From positions 24,692,608-24,756,607 of the forward strand of contig OX419762.1 in the NCBI GenBank assembly GCA_948567375.1: DNA of 64,000 bases, given 5' to 3'. Positions 46,671-58,393 of this stretch are shown piece after piece. The notes under the pieces were generated by a model. That model did not search any database, was not told the DNA's origin, and worked only from the letters and a program-made list of their open reading frames with translations. The stretch is from Lunularia cruciata (taxonomy: Eukaryota > Streptophyta > Marchantiopsida > Lunulariales > Lunulariaceae). Numbering within the stretch: position 1 is the first letter of the stretch; each line of letters opens with the position of its first letter. The position numbers were made by a program, and so were the translations under genes.

Positions 46671-47397
46671 AAGACATATTGGTTGGCTACTACATTGGGC
46701 CCTTGGGAGCAATAGTGTCATGCTCTTGACCACTAGAGGTCCCAACTTCTGTGTGAAAAACTCCCTCCACTCTGGCCGCAAGCTCCACACGTCCTCTAGC
46801 GGCATCCCATGTGGACCAAGGGTGTACTCCAAGTAGTCCACGCTCACCTGGATGGACTCCAAGTAGACCACTCTCCCTAGTAGCTATTGGCTATGTCCCA
46901 AGAATACCATGTCCACTCGGTCCATCACCCCTAGCATGTGCCTGAATCGTCTCGATAGGCACAAGGCTCACAAGTGTTTGAATGGTGATGCTGATCAAGC
47001 GCATCCTACACTGCTCTGCCAAGCCAAGGCTCACAATCCAGGTCAAATAGTTTAGGTCCATAGCTTGACCTAACACTTGACGCCTGGATGCCTCTGACAC
47101 TATTGGAATAGCAATAATACCGGTGCAAAAATCCATCCCCTGCTCTCTCTCATCAGCATTGGGCTCCACCAATTGATGTAACTGTGAGTCCCAAACAAGT
47201 CCAGGTCCTCCCTCTCAAAAAGCATGAGAGCTTGGGAAACTCATGAGTGTGGGAAATGCGGCTCTAGGCTATCCAACTAGGTTCACCACTGCCATAGGTG
47301 ACCTATCAGCCACTACCACTGTCTGATATTGACGTCCAACATCCAAGATGTCATCAACAAGGATGTGGTCAAGTCGTTGAATCCCATCATAAACGCA
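46671..47397 (-). pseudogene. Family C spacer between methyltransferase and reverse transcriptase
   Basis: Protein-like but unassigned. The open part 47172-46891 reads MVEPNADEREQGMDFCTGII and LTWIVSLGLAEQCRM; its counterpart in the plus-strand copy (25860-26060) is similar with stops. A nearby minus-strand frame (46871-46626) begins MVYLESIQVSVDYLEY. It may be a linker or target-recognition extension of the methyltransferase. It has no motif I know. Confidence 0.5.
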
Positions 47398-48275
47398 CTA
47401 TAGAACCTCTCTGGGTAAGAGGTTCGTCCACCAAAGATGAAGACAATGAGCCTGTGATCCCACTCTGGCTACATCTAATAATACAACAAGTCCCATCCAA
47501 GAATGGACCTGATGTGTACTTGCCACCACTTTGGTGCAAGAATCACCCATCAAAGGAATGTTCTCCAAAAGGTAAGTTGGAGATGTCGTAATATCCGTAA
47601 CATCTCCCAAAACACACCAGAATGAGGATCCTAAAGACCCAAACCGCGGCCCGCACGTGTATGTCCCTAACATGGCCATCCAAAAATCACCAAGTGAATA
47701 GGCCCATGTCTCTTTAGGTCATGCGCCCCCAGTAAGGAAATGTCTGCTGGTAGGGCCTTTTGGTAACCTCTAACTGCTGACATTGGTAATAACTTTGGAT
47801 ACTGACAGGCCAAGTGTGCCACATGATGTAGAGAGACTTGCCTAGCAGTCTCATCTCTCTCTACATACAAGTACCTTTGTACTTGGATGCCCGCCTATAA
47901 CACCACAGCTAGTCCGGTGTTGATCCCACCAAACAACTCCAATAGGTATATCTCCTCTACTAGATACTGCCAAGCAATGAGTGTGGTATCTAGAGGTGTC
48001 AAAGCAATTGCCTCTAGAGGCTCATCCTCACACTCATCTCTTGATGGTACGAAGGCTCTACTCCAAGCTTGTTGCACCAACTGATTTGCATGCTGCTGCA
48101 ATGCCTCCTTTGAACTCCACAATGGAACATCCAAGATGGATGCAACAATCCCACTTGTACTCCAAAGCCAAGTGATCTCCTCTGGTACTGGAGTATCCTC
48201 TGCATGGGCGTTCCCCTCCAACAAGTCACCAGGCCAAGTAACTGCACCACTGAAAGCTAAAACTGATGCTGCCAT
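47398..48275 (-). pseudogene. Cytosine-5 DNA methyltransferase-like domain carried by family C
   Basis: Read on the minus strand, four signature blocks of C5-cytosine methyltransferases appear in order. Motif I, LELFGGINTGLA (about 47910-47945), is the S-adenosylmethionine-binding loop. Motif IV is IFGWPC (about 47667-47684); the Gln of the catalytic P-C-Q is a TAG, and GHTRAGRGLGL then TAG then DPHSGVFWEM follow in the same frame to about 47600. Motif VI is LLENIPLMGDS (about 47535-47570), reached by a frameshift. Motif VIII-like is ARVGSQAHCLHLWWTNL (about 47415-47465). A further TAG follows motif I. It lies between protease and reverse transcriptase and belongs to the retrotransposon. DNA methyltransferases captured by Ty3/gypsy elements are known from some algae and protists. 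This copy cannot be active. Confidence 0.8.
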
Positions 48276-48501
48276 GGTCCCGGACTGTAGTGAGCCAAGA
48301 CTGCCACTGCTGAAGCGTACTGGTAGGCGACATACCCGTCCCTCACCAGACTGCCAACCAGGTCTTTAGGAGGTTGTCTCCTCCCAATAGTCAATGCTAA
48401 AACCCATGGGATATAACACTACTCCCCTAACTAGCACATCATATGACTCAGCTATTGTCGCAAGAGCCTGAGCTCTCACCACCGAGCTATCAGTTAGATG
48501 A

Positions 48502-49548
48502 CTAGGCTGAACCTAGACAACAAGCTCCCCATGTGTGATGTACTGTGTCGAACCACCACCTAGAGATGTCTAGATCTGAAATGGACACCTCTCCACATCG
48601 GTCTTCCGTAACTCCAGACCGACAATTGCTGCCTTCCCCAACATAAAAGGCTGCACACCACAATCTAACAAGACTCTTTGTGGTGTATAGACCTTCCCTA
48701 AAGGTCCCACCAAACAAAAAATCCCCCTTTGGTTATCCAATAGGACAACACCATGTGTGAACCGTGCTCTCTCAAAGGCCGGTCTAGTTGGCAACTCCTC
48801 CAATCTAGCCGCTGCTGCTTGCCATAAACCACTGGTCGCTGAATGAATCCCATGCTCCTCAACCAAGTTAGCTCCACTATCAACCACCTCTGCCCTAGTA
48901 GTAGGAACCGCATCATCCCTACTCTCACAAAGCGTGGCATCCAACCAAAATACTGGGGTTGGGTCAACTCCCAATGTAAACATATCACTGGCCAAAAACA
49001 AAGGATGCCGCATGATCAACTGAGCCGCCCCCAACATCATGCTAGACTCAATCTGTGTAGTAGTAGGTGGCTGACTAGCGGGTAGTCCATCATGCACTCC
49101 ATCACCATGTACCACACCTGCACTGGGACGTCTAGGAACCATGGATGTTGTCTGCAATGCCTCAGATAGCATGAAAGACTGGGAAAGTCTGACCTATCTC
49201 CCAACCTCTCCTCTCTATGGGTCCAACTCCATTGATGCTCCTCTAGGCTCTGGGGCATGTACTGCACTCCTAGTCACTATTGAAAATGCATCCACCTGTG
49301 CTGCTCTGCACATGAAATCCAAAGCATCTCTATCACTAGTATATGAGGTAGAAGCCTCAGCACCCGAATCTGATCTCCTCTGAGCAATAGCCATACTAGC
49401 CAATCTTTGCTCCAACTGCTCAATCCAAGTAGCCATAGTTGTGTCAGAAGTAAGGGCAGGTATTGCACCCCTACTAGGTGTAGATCCTCTACCACCACCT
49501 CGTACTCCATGAACTGGAGCTCCTCTACTACCTGCCATAGCAGCCCTA
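48502..49548 (-). pseudogene. Family C post-knuckle region and aspartic protease (broken)
   Basis: A glycine- and arginine-rich linker (RGAPVHGVRGGGRGSTPSRG, about 49480-49545) and a helix WIEQLEQRLASMAIAQRR open the segment. The open frame 49172-48570 ends with QRVLLDCGVQPFMLGKAAI at about 48620-48680, which fits the retropepsin D-S-G-A box with Ser changed to Cys. The segment directly precedes the methyltransferase domain. Confidence 0.65.
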
Positions 49549-52500
49549 TGTGACAACCCAGCAAATATCACTTTTGTTGTAATCAAGTAAGTAAAGTTTG
49601 TTCTCGTAGAGATACAAGTCAAAAATGTCTAAATACAAAACAAACAGTAACAATGTAGTTCTTCTTGAGTTCTTCTTTAATCTCTCAAGTAGAAACCACA
49701 CCCAGAAGAGAGTAACAAGCACTGACTCGCAGTCTTGTCACAAATTAGCACTCCTTAATCACAACTCCATCAAATCTTTCCAAACAATCTTGATTGTGAT
49801 GATTCAGGCTCTCTCAAAAATAGCACTTCATTGTAAAACAACTTTGCCTCAGAATCGTGTTCCACCCCTCCACTAAAGGCACAACTTCCTCGATCAAAAT
49901 TGCTTCACATCAACTTTGCATTGCGCTCACAAATGCAAAATACTACCAACACTACAATTCCTCTCAGTTCTGTCAAGGCATTACTTTGATTGCACTTCAC
50001 TCAGGATCAAACACCCAGAATGAAGATCAAGGCTGCGGAATCCAACATCCAACAATCACACTGACTTGCACTTCAAATTTCTCCCAACACTCACAAACAC
50101 AAGCACAAAGTTGATACTTGGAATCAAGCTCAAGCGACGAGCACTGCTTCACAACACTTCGCTTTATCTATTCTCAGAATTATGAGCCCCAAACAACATA
50201 AGACTGCAAATGCCACTCTTAAATAGTGAAGCAAACAACAATTATCTTCCTAATGTACCTCTTCCTAACAACTCTACAAACCTACAAATCCAAAATGACA
50301 ATGCACCTCTTCATATTTGCCTCTTCAAATCTCAATTTTGTTTCTAATCCGATCCGATGTCTACTTCCTCGGCTTTCAAACTTGATCCCAAAGTAACCTC
50401 ACTTACTACTCTATCTTTGGGTCTCATAACTCCTAACTCTTTTATCAATTCTACTACTTCTTCACTCTGATCTATAATTGAGGTCTTTGGTAACCTTTCT
50501 ACTACTTTATCTTCCGACCCACTCTTCTCTAACGTGTCAAATGTCAAATCTAAAGACACCTACACTCCTACTTCTCTTACTTCGGGTCTTTGTACTTCTT
50601 CTACCTCACTACAAAGTTTAGCTAACTCCATCCTAATAAGGTCTAGTCTGAGACACACATTTTCCCCCACCTCTAACATCTTCCTATCTACACGATCTTG
50701 CAAACGGATTAAGAGATTATTTAACTCACCTTCCTCTTGCGCGTTTCCTGCACTAGCAACTTTAGCTCATGCAACCTCGCCTCTTTGAGTTTACATTCCA
50801 CTTCCGTACTCAGCATGGCCTCAATTTCATTGACAACACCTTCTACTTCACTAGTTTCTTCCACCACCGTAAACTTCTCCTTCTTCCTCTCTTTGTCCAA
50901 TTCACTACGATACATCTGAAGCTCATCTTCAAATTCAGCTTTTAATGCTTCCTTCTCCCTCTGATGTACAGAGAGTTGTTCCTCTGCCTCTCACATCAAC
51001 CTCTCAACTGATCTTCTTCTCTACTACGCTCCGTCAACTCTCGTTGCCAGGCCTGATCTTTCTCTGCTGCCCTCTTCTTAAGGCTCTCCAACTCTTGCTC
51101 CATCACCGCAGCAATTGCCTTGGAGTGTATCAACTTGACACGCACCGCTGCAAGTTCTCCTTTCAATCCCGCTGTCATTGCAGTCACTTCCTTATGATTC
51201 TTGACTAACTCATCCTTTGTCGCCTCAAAGTGCTTTCTCCAAAGAACCTCCTCAACCCAAAGTTCTTCGACCTCCATCTCCACTCTTGTCAGCTTACTTC
51301 GTAACAACAAGGTTTTGGCACTCTAGGTTTTTACCACCGCTAATTCATCTGGTACGTTGAGCTTGGCACTTATCATCTCCATCTTCTTCTGCTGCAACAT
51401 CATCAACAATGGGCATACTACCTTGGACAAATAGTCCACTCCTTCGCACCTTGCATCCTTGGCTCAGACTTTGGGTTCCGACTCTTCTACATTTGGGACC
51501 TTGCTCTAAAGTCAAGATCTTCACACCTTCAAAGTTTCCTCCTCAAAACTTTTTCCCTCTTTTTGATAAGGTTGCTGGGCCCCACTGCCAATACACTCAT
51601 GGCATTTTCATGCTTGGCAGCTTGAGGTTGTGCTTCGCCTTCTTCTCCCTTCTTCTTCTCACTGCCCCGTTCCATCATGGAAACTTTAGGACTTGGCTTT
51701 CCAACCTCTTTCATTGGCTGTATCACTTGCTGAACCTCCACCTTGCCGCTACTTGATTCTTTGCTTCATAGTGTAAACTCCTCTTCTTTGCCTGACACTC
51801 CTTCCTTTGATTCGGTTTCTCCTTTTGATTCTCCTTCTTCTTCCTACACGACTTCCTTTGACTTCACTATCACCGCCATTGGGTTAAGCTTTGGAACTTT
51901 TTGGGGTTGTACTGTCGCAACACAACTCTCAGGCTTGGCCCTCTTTCTTGCCCTTGGAAGGTCAATTGCTATGATCTTTTCTCTCCCACTCTCTTTGTAG
52001 TACCTATCTCCCTCTCGCACTCTCTCCATATAGTATCGCTCATCTGCATCGGCTTCCTTGCACAAATCTGGATGAAAGTGCGACCGCATTTGACTTCACT
52101 CTTCCAAAGTCAGCAAGTTCAACCCAAAATAAAAGTTCACTACGAATAGCACAAAATAGTGTGGTGGCATATCCATTCTCCATCCTGAAATCATCTGCCC
52201 CACTCTCTGATGCAAGCATTTTGCCCAATCTATTGCCTCTCCCACAAACATTTGGTGAAAGAACACCGCCTATTGCATAGTAACATAGGTGGTTCACTCT
52301 AGTTTGAAGATTGCCATCATTGCGCTTACAATTCCTCTTCGCTTAGGGTCTCTATAACTATCCACCTTATACCCATTCTTAGTGTGGGGTTCATTGAACA
52401 AATTCCTTACTTTGGCAGTCTCTTCTGAAGCATCACATTTCCGATAGAAGGTGGTACCTCCTACCTCTCTAGCTTCCCTTCTCAACACTACTCTCCAATC

Positions 52501-53326
52501 CGCCTTTGTCCATTGAGCGGGATTCCCTCTCTTCCCCTCATGCTTCGGCCCAGCCTTGCAATTGCTTGCTGCAATTTCTACCATGAAACTTGGAAAACTG
52601 AAATTCCAATTCCAGGCTAGGAACGTGATACAAAGTCTTGTCATGACTTCAATCCGCGCTATTACTTCTAATCAATGAATCGCAAGCCCTCTCACCGCAC
52701 TCTGCTTGCTCATTTTTGGTGCCATCGTGTGCTTCCTCACTTTTCTCTTGTGGAAGATCATCCCCAAAATCCTAACCCACTCCTCTTCTTGCGGATTTGC
52801 AATTTGCATTACTTCGGGTCAACTCTGAATAGGCACCGGGTAGCAACTGGACATTGCTCCTTCTTCGTGCGCACCGTGTAATTTTATAGTCTTGCGCCAA
52901 TCAGTCACTCTTCAATCACTCCTCCTCACAAATTTCTGATTTGGTGAAGTTGTTGCCTGTCATTATCAAGAAGTTCTTGATCCCAAGGTCATTAATTTCT
53001 TCCCCTTGTACTTTCTTGATTAGGCCAACTCCAAAGAAGTTTGTTATAGGTTCTTCGGATCCGCTCGCACCGCCCAATACAAAGTCTCTCTCGCTTTGTC
53101 TTCGTCTTTGGGTTCTTCTTCACGTCTTGACCCAAAGTTGACTTTGGGTTGTATACTGACAGTGCAAGTCTGAGTACTTCACCTTATGACTCGAAGCCAC
53201 GTTACCTCGGGTTTCATCTCAAAGACTCTTTTCTTTGCCTTCTTTGGTCATACAAGCACAATCCAACTTCTCTATACACTTCTTCTTCTCCATTTTGAAA
53301 AAAAACAAAAAAATGTGGGTACCACA
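49549..53326 (-). mobile_element. NGYK element copy 6, full length, near-perfect target duplication
   Basis: It starts TGTGACAACCCAGCAAATATC at 49549 and ends ATGTGGGTACCACA at 53326. Length 3778 bp. Flanks are CCCTA (49544-49548) and TCCTA (53327-53331), four of five identical. It interrupts the family C gag just after the second zinc knuckle. The gene is on the minus strand. The outer 480 bp at the right match the fragment at 15232-15663. Confidence 0.88.
50344..52725 (-). pseudogene. NGYK-element protein gene, copy 6 (decayed)
   Basis: The likely start is ATG 52725 (MAPKMSKQS). An open stretch 52644-52294 gives FLAWNWNFSFPSFMVEI, KRGNPAQWTKADWRVVLR, TKNGYKVDSYRDPKRRGI and MMAIFKLE. It continues with GEAIDWAKCLHQR and MRSHFHPDLCKEADADERYY (52089-51844). 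Coiled coils lie at 51310-50996 (ATKDELVKNHKEVTAMTAG...) and 50915-50721, with a tail 50559-50344 ending EEVDIGSD. The frame stops several times. About the same length as copy 1 (around 800 codons), so size and domain order are conserved between diverged copies. Confidence 0.65.
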
Positions 53327-54540
53327 TCCTACCACTCCGTAACTCCGGATGTAGGTCAAAACACCGGTCATTGGTGTGACCAAATCTGTGGTAGTGCTCA
53401 CACTGCCTCTGTGCTGGCTGTGATGCACCTAAGGTATCAGGTCCACTGCCTTGAGTACACTCTCTCCAATGGTGAGGTCCACCACAAGTCCAACAAGCAA
53501 CACCACCACTCATTGGCTGCTACTGACCCAAAAATGAAGGCAACGGTCTAACTCCACTAGGCCCTCCACTCGCTCTATAGGATCTGGGCTGTCCATCTTG
53601 TCCTCCAAAACCAACTAGGCATGGTGCACTCTATTGCACTCTAGAAGAAGTCATAGCCGTGGATGAGGTCTCCCTACCAAATCCAAATATCACCACTCTC
53701 TCTTCCACCATGTTGAGCTCAATATGCTAAGCTAAACCAAAGACCATTGCCAAAGTAGGCCAAGTAGCATGTAACAATGTAGTAGCACAAACTCTATGTT
53801 GTAATTCCCTATCCGGTATCCCATACCAAAACTGGACTGCCTAGGCCTTAGTAACTCCCTGAGTGAAACTGATCAGCCGCCTCATGTGAGTGTATGCTTC
53901 ACGGCTTTAGGCTCTCTCTAGCCTTCCGCTGGAACTCCTGCAAGCTCCTCAGCTTGTCGGTCCGTACTCCTTGGTAGTTTTGCCTCAAACATAGGAAGAA
54001 CTCCACCATGGGGTTAAACCCCGGTACTACATCACCTCCTATAGCGGTACCTCCACTTGTAGTAGCACTATCTCCAACTAGTGCACCTCCACTAGCTCCA
54101 CCAACACTACTCGAGCTAGCACTCATAGGTACAGCCAATCTACTATTGGCCACCAAGCCTGAAGTGATGGAGACATAGTGTGGAGACCAAAACTATCTCC
54201 ATAACTCAATCTCCTCCAAATAAGCTCTCTTGAACTCATGGTAGTCATCTATCGGCGGACCCTCCAGATGCTAAAACAACCCCTTCCATGCCATGAAGGG
54301 TGTAAACAAAGTTGGGTTCCGCACTTGCTGCAGTTCATACCAACTATCAAAATCTTGGATGAAGTCATCCAACCCAATGGTACCCACTGTACCAGAGTAA
54401 CGCCTAAGGCCTTTGGAGGCCCCATAAATCTTGTCCATGTCCCACAACATAGTGCGGACACACCAAGTGCACTCTTAGCTGAATCAGCTCCTATCTCAAA
54501 CTCCAACTTAGAATCAATCGCCTCCTTCATTGGGACCTGA
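53327..54540 (-). pseudogene. Family C gag with two zinc knuckles (broken)
   Basis: Zinc-knuckle segment 53513-53327: CWTCGGPHHWREC (C-x2-C-x3-H-x4-C) and CEHYHRFGHTNDRC, where the second Cys is Tyr. Capsid-like pieces lie upstream: VPGFNPMVEFFLCLRQNYQG and LRSLQEFQRKARESL at 54156-53899, and a first segment 54530-54249. NGYK copy 6 separates it from the protease. Stops between segments. Confidence 0.65.
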
Positions 54541-54737
54541 GATACAGGCTGATATCAAGCACCACTCCAAGTAAACCCACTGCGTACTACAGGGCTAACT
54601 CCTCTGGAATCTCCAAAGAACTCTGTTGTGACAAAGTAACCGCAACAACAAACCAGAACCACCAATTGCAACTGCAACTGCAAGTCGCAACCGCAAGTAC
54701 CCCACCAAGTGCCAACACCACCAAGTGCCAATACCAA

Positions 54738-57560
54738 CTAAGCACCACCTACTAATGTAACTCTAACCGAGATAACTACACTAGGAGAAAGGGCAACCTG
54801 TAACCTGCCATCATAACATGCACTCTCACGATCTGTAGGTCATCACTTCCTACCTCACTAGAGAGAAACAAAGGTAGTCTGACTGGTCATCACTCCAGCC
54901 TCACTACCAAGAGCACACCAAAGCACCAATGCTCAAAAGTGAGGGCACCTCACACAAACGTGGTGCACAAACAAGAAGCAGAGAATGGAAGGGGTCCAAT
55001 CACAAGAAATCTAAACAAAAACCCTCCATCTCATAACACAACACGGGACTTACTCTGCCACCATTTGGCATTTGACATAAGAGAAGTTCGTATCTAAGTC
55101 CTAAGCTACCAGGATCATCAAGAATGGGATCAAACTGTCTCTCCTAGCCAAAGCTACATGTGTATAGATAACAGTGGCACAGTCATTAGGACAACAAGTG
55201 AGGGTGGAACAGTTGGCTAGGGCACCAGTCAAGGAACAAGAGATCTAGGGGTCAAACTCTATTCCGCACAATCTAGCAGGAAAGGCAGATTTTGCCAACC
55301 AATGACAAAGATCTACTCTAAACTAGCTAGCCTCACGCCAGCAAGCTAGCTTGTTGGCCCTTCTAGGCCTTCGTAGCCTCTCATAGCCCACAGCCCTATG
55401 CCTGGAAGCCTCTAAACGCCAAATGAGGCCTTTCTTCTTGCCACTTCAAACCTCCTCCAAAATTGGCAAAACTTTCATAAATTCCAACCAAAATCTGATG
55501 TAAACCCTAAAGTTGGCTATCCGCCAAATCCCCTGCTAAATTTCCACTCGAGCCAAATTGACAACATGGGTTTTTCCAAATCACAAATCATGAGAATAGC
55601 TTCCCAACTCCACCTTCAATTTGACTTTCTGAGCCCAACTCGCAGCAAATTGGTCATGACTTCACCTCTTGAGCTCAAAATCACAATCACTGCTCAAAAT
55701 TTGCTCCTTCTTTGCTCAAAAATTGGCCAGCACTTCCGCATACCGTCTGCCTTACCTTCCAAATTTGCATCAATGAATGAGCTTTTGCACACTAGAGAAA
55801 CACTGAACTTGAATCGAGCTACCAACAATCCACCGAGCTTGGAGATACAACCAACACTCAAAGTTCCTGAACTCAATTTCCCCCTGATTTCACTTCTCTA
55901 ATGTAATCAGATTGTTTACCACTCTCAACTCAACTCAACTCAGATCAGTACTTGATTTGTCACTCTATAAACTACCAACAACTAGGCACTGATTACAGTC
56001 AAGCCACACCCACTCAAGCATAAAGAATCCAGGTGATGCTCGCCGGCCTTTGTCCACCATAGCCAGGAACTCAAAGGCTCAACATCAGAGAAGTGAGCTC
56101 TCTAGAGCTGCACTTTGAAAGTATATCCCCTGCACTTGAGCTAGGTCTGAACCCTAACGGTTCTATTGATGGCACACTCAACGGTGCAAATGGTGCAAAG
56201 TGACAGTGGGTCCCACCGTGAAGTTAGTACCCCAAACACAAAATCTGACCGTCAGAAAGTAGTCTCTGAGGAATTGTTGAAATAACTCTAACTACTATCA
56301 CTACAACTCTAGTGTCTGAGCAATCTAGATGCGACACTACAAATGGCGTGACAAATGGAGTATCAAACTCAAAACTCTCAACTAAGGAAACTTCAAATGC
56401 CTAAGCTAACTTTTGACTTTAGTATTTATAGTTAAAAAGTATATATGACTCCGAAACAAGCTTCTAAAATTTTTCTCTCCAAAGTATCCAAGAATTTGCA
56501 TTTCTTGGATTACAAGCTAAGCTAGTGGTTTATTTAATCTACAAGTTAGTCAACCCTTTGGACTTTTCAAGAAGCTTTTATGATACTTCTAGAATATTCT
56601 TAAAATTCCTAGAGATATGCTAGTTCTAACTTCCTTTTAGCTATATTTAGCTTCTACTAACTCCATATTATTACAACAAGAATGAATCTTAACATTATTT
56701 GATATATGTGTATCAATGAGAGTTTTTGAAGGATATGAGAATTCATACATTCAATAAGTTCACTTGAATGTTCCTAAAGTCTAAGCATACAAATTTTATG
56801 CATTCAATGAGTACCACACGAGCTAGGGTTCATAAGCAATAGATCACAAGTCAACCTTAAAATCATAGATTTTTGAATCTATTATCATGATGTATATTAA
56901 GCAGATGAATGACCATGTTTAAGAACTTACCTACTAATAAAGGACTTAACAAGGCCCATGTTCTTAATAAGTTGATATAGTACAATAGCTAATTAAAGCC
57001 ATACCTTCTTATGGGAAGAGCTACTTCTAAATTATATCACTCATTTGATAGTTATAAAAACATACTAACCTTAGTGAAGTAGAGAAGTGTTGTGCATGGC
57101 ACTTTGAAAAACTATCATGTGCAACATTAGACTAAGTATAAAATTAAACAAAGCTCTAGTTATATATTCCATAGTGCACGTTATAAACTTATCTCTAAAA
57201 GTGAAAAAACCCAAGGTCCTCTAAGTTAAGTATAAAGGTAAACAAAAATCTTATTACATTCTCTCCAGTATCCCCTACAATAAAATAAACGATTAAGGGA
57301 AAGCATTTGCTACCTCACTCATCATTGGGAATGGTGATAAAGAAAACCCCGCCTTAAGGATCAACCTTCAATTTCAAATCTAATATGTTTCACGTTGAAC
57401 TCCTGTTCGGAATTCTCTATGACAATGTGATAAATAAATAATATTATAAGCAATTAGCAAAATGAAGAAGAAAAGCATGTGACTTATAAAGAAATAGTAT
57501 TAAAAGCATATGGCCTCAAAATCTACCAAACACTCCAGGATCTCTAAAGAAGAAACAAGT
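54738..57560. other. Noncoding sequence, possibly leader and 5' LTR of minus-strand family C
   Basis: No gene seen. On the minus strand, TGGTGGCAGAGTAAGTC (about 55047-55063) resembles the initiator-Met primer site (TGGTATCAGAGC) and comes two bases after AATGCCA, a possible LTR end at 55066. TATAAATA occurs at 56423-56430 on the same strand. The outer LTR boundary could not be found. Beyond about 56450 the sequence is AT-rich and featureless. Confidence 0.35.
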
Positions 57561-57715
57561 GGTGTATCTTATATCAATTTCAGAAGACTGGGGGAAGAAA
57601 GAAAGGAGTCTATGGAGAACAAAAAGCTATTCCAACAAAAGCTAATGGGACGCCAAATGTAGGAGAGTTAGAGAGTACCACACCAATTGAGTCCCGAGTA
57701 GAGGAGGAGACCCGC

Positions 57716-57746
57716 GGACTCTTCTCTCGGAGAGAGAGAAGAGTCC
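57716..57746. repeat. Perfect 13-bp hairpin
   Basis: GGACTCTTCTCTC (57716-57728) and its exact complement (57734-57746) with a 5-base loop. It sits about 55 bp before the small ORF at 57801. It is not followed by a T run, so it is not a typical terminator. Confidence 0.9.
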
Positions 57747-57800
57747 ACCAATGCCTAATGTTGAAAAAGAGCGGACCAATTTGGGATAGATGTAACTGAG

Positions 57801-58215
57801 ATGGTGAGGAAAGCTGTTTTTCCTATACTCGATTTCTTAGATACCAGTGTACCGGAGTATGCGATGCAATGGCCAGGATTGCGCGATGCTGTACATTTGG
57901 TAAAGCAAATGCATTCCACACTGAACAATCATAGAGTCAATGTAGACCTACTTCGAAACAAATTGGCACGAGTTAAATCAGAATTGGAGGTATCCAAGAA
58001 GGACAATGAAGAGAAGGATGAAACTATGTTGGAGTTACAGACCGAGAAAGAATTCCTTGGTCTTACTCGAGACTCAAAAAGACTACCAAGAGATGAAGCG
58101 CGATGTAAAAGTAATCATTGCTGACAATCAAAAGAAGAACCGTGAGAATGTCTGCATCATTGGTGCATTAAACGAGAAGCTAGCAACACCCTCAACCCTA
58201 ATGTCTTATGGTTGA
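57801..58215 (+). pseudogene. Coiled-coil protein fragment with one frameshift
   Basis: ATG 57801 opens VRKAVFPILDFLDTSVPEYA and QWPGLRDAVHLVKQMH, then a helix-rich charged stretch (LLRNKLARVKSELEVSKKDN). At about 58045-58080 the coiled coil passes to the next frame, giving LETQKDYQEMKRDVK and NRENVCIIGALNEKL up to 58215. I do not recognise the family. A gag or a gag-like mobile-element protein is possible, but no zinc knuckle follows. Confidence 0.45.
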
Positions 58216-58393
58216 ACATGATCGAAACTTTCAGACAGAACTCCCATCCAAGAGGGAAATCTTCCTTTTTATGGGTGCATTCCGGACCGAACCGGAAATC
58301 TATCCCCTTGTTCTTCGAACTTGAATTCTAGAGACCGGGCCAAATTGTCCATTCGTCTGTACAGTCTAATCAGTTTTGTTTCTCGCTGAACTG

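Larger units (their letters stand above)
46671..54737 (-). mobile_element. Ty3/gypsy retrotransposon, family C, minus strand, 5' half with methyltransferase domain
   Basis: On the minus strand: gag with zinc knuckles (54540-53327), interruption by NGYK copy 6 (53326-49549), post-knuckle and protease region (49548-48570), methyltransferase domain (48275-47398) and spacer (47397-46671). Reverse transcriptase and the rest are not here; the element ends at NGYK copy 5. The spacer is the same sequence as 25620-26340 on the plus strand. Confidence 0.8.

Noticed and set aside
44820-52000. Numerous plus-strand frames in the NGYK copies rich in Ser and Leu
   Set aside because: They are complements of Glu- and Lys-rich coiled-coil coding sequence on the minus strand.
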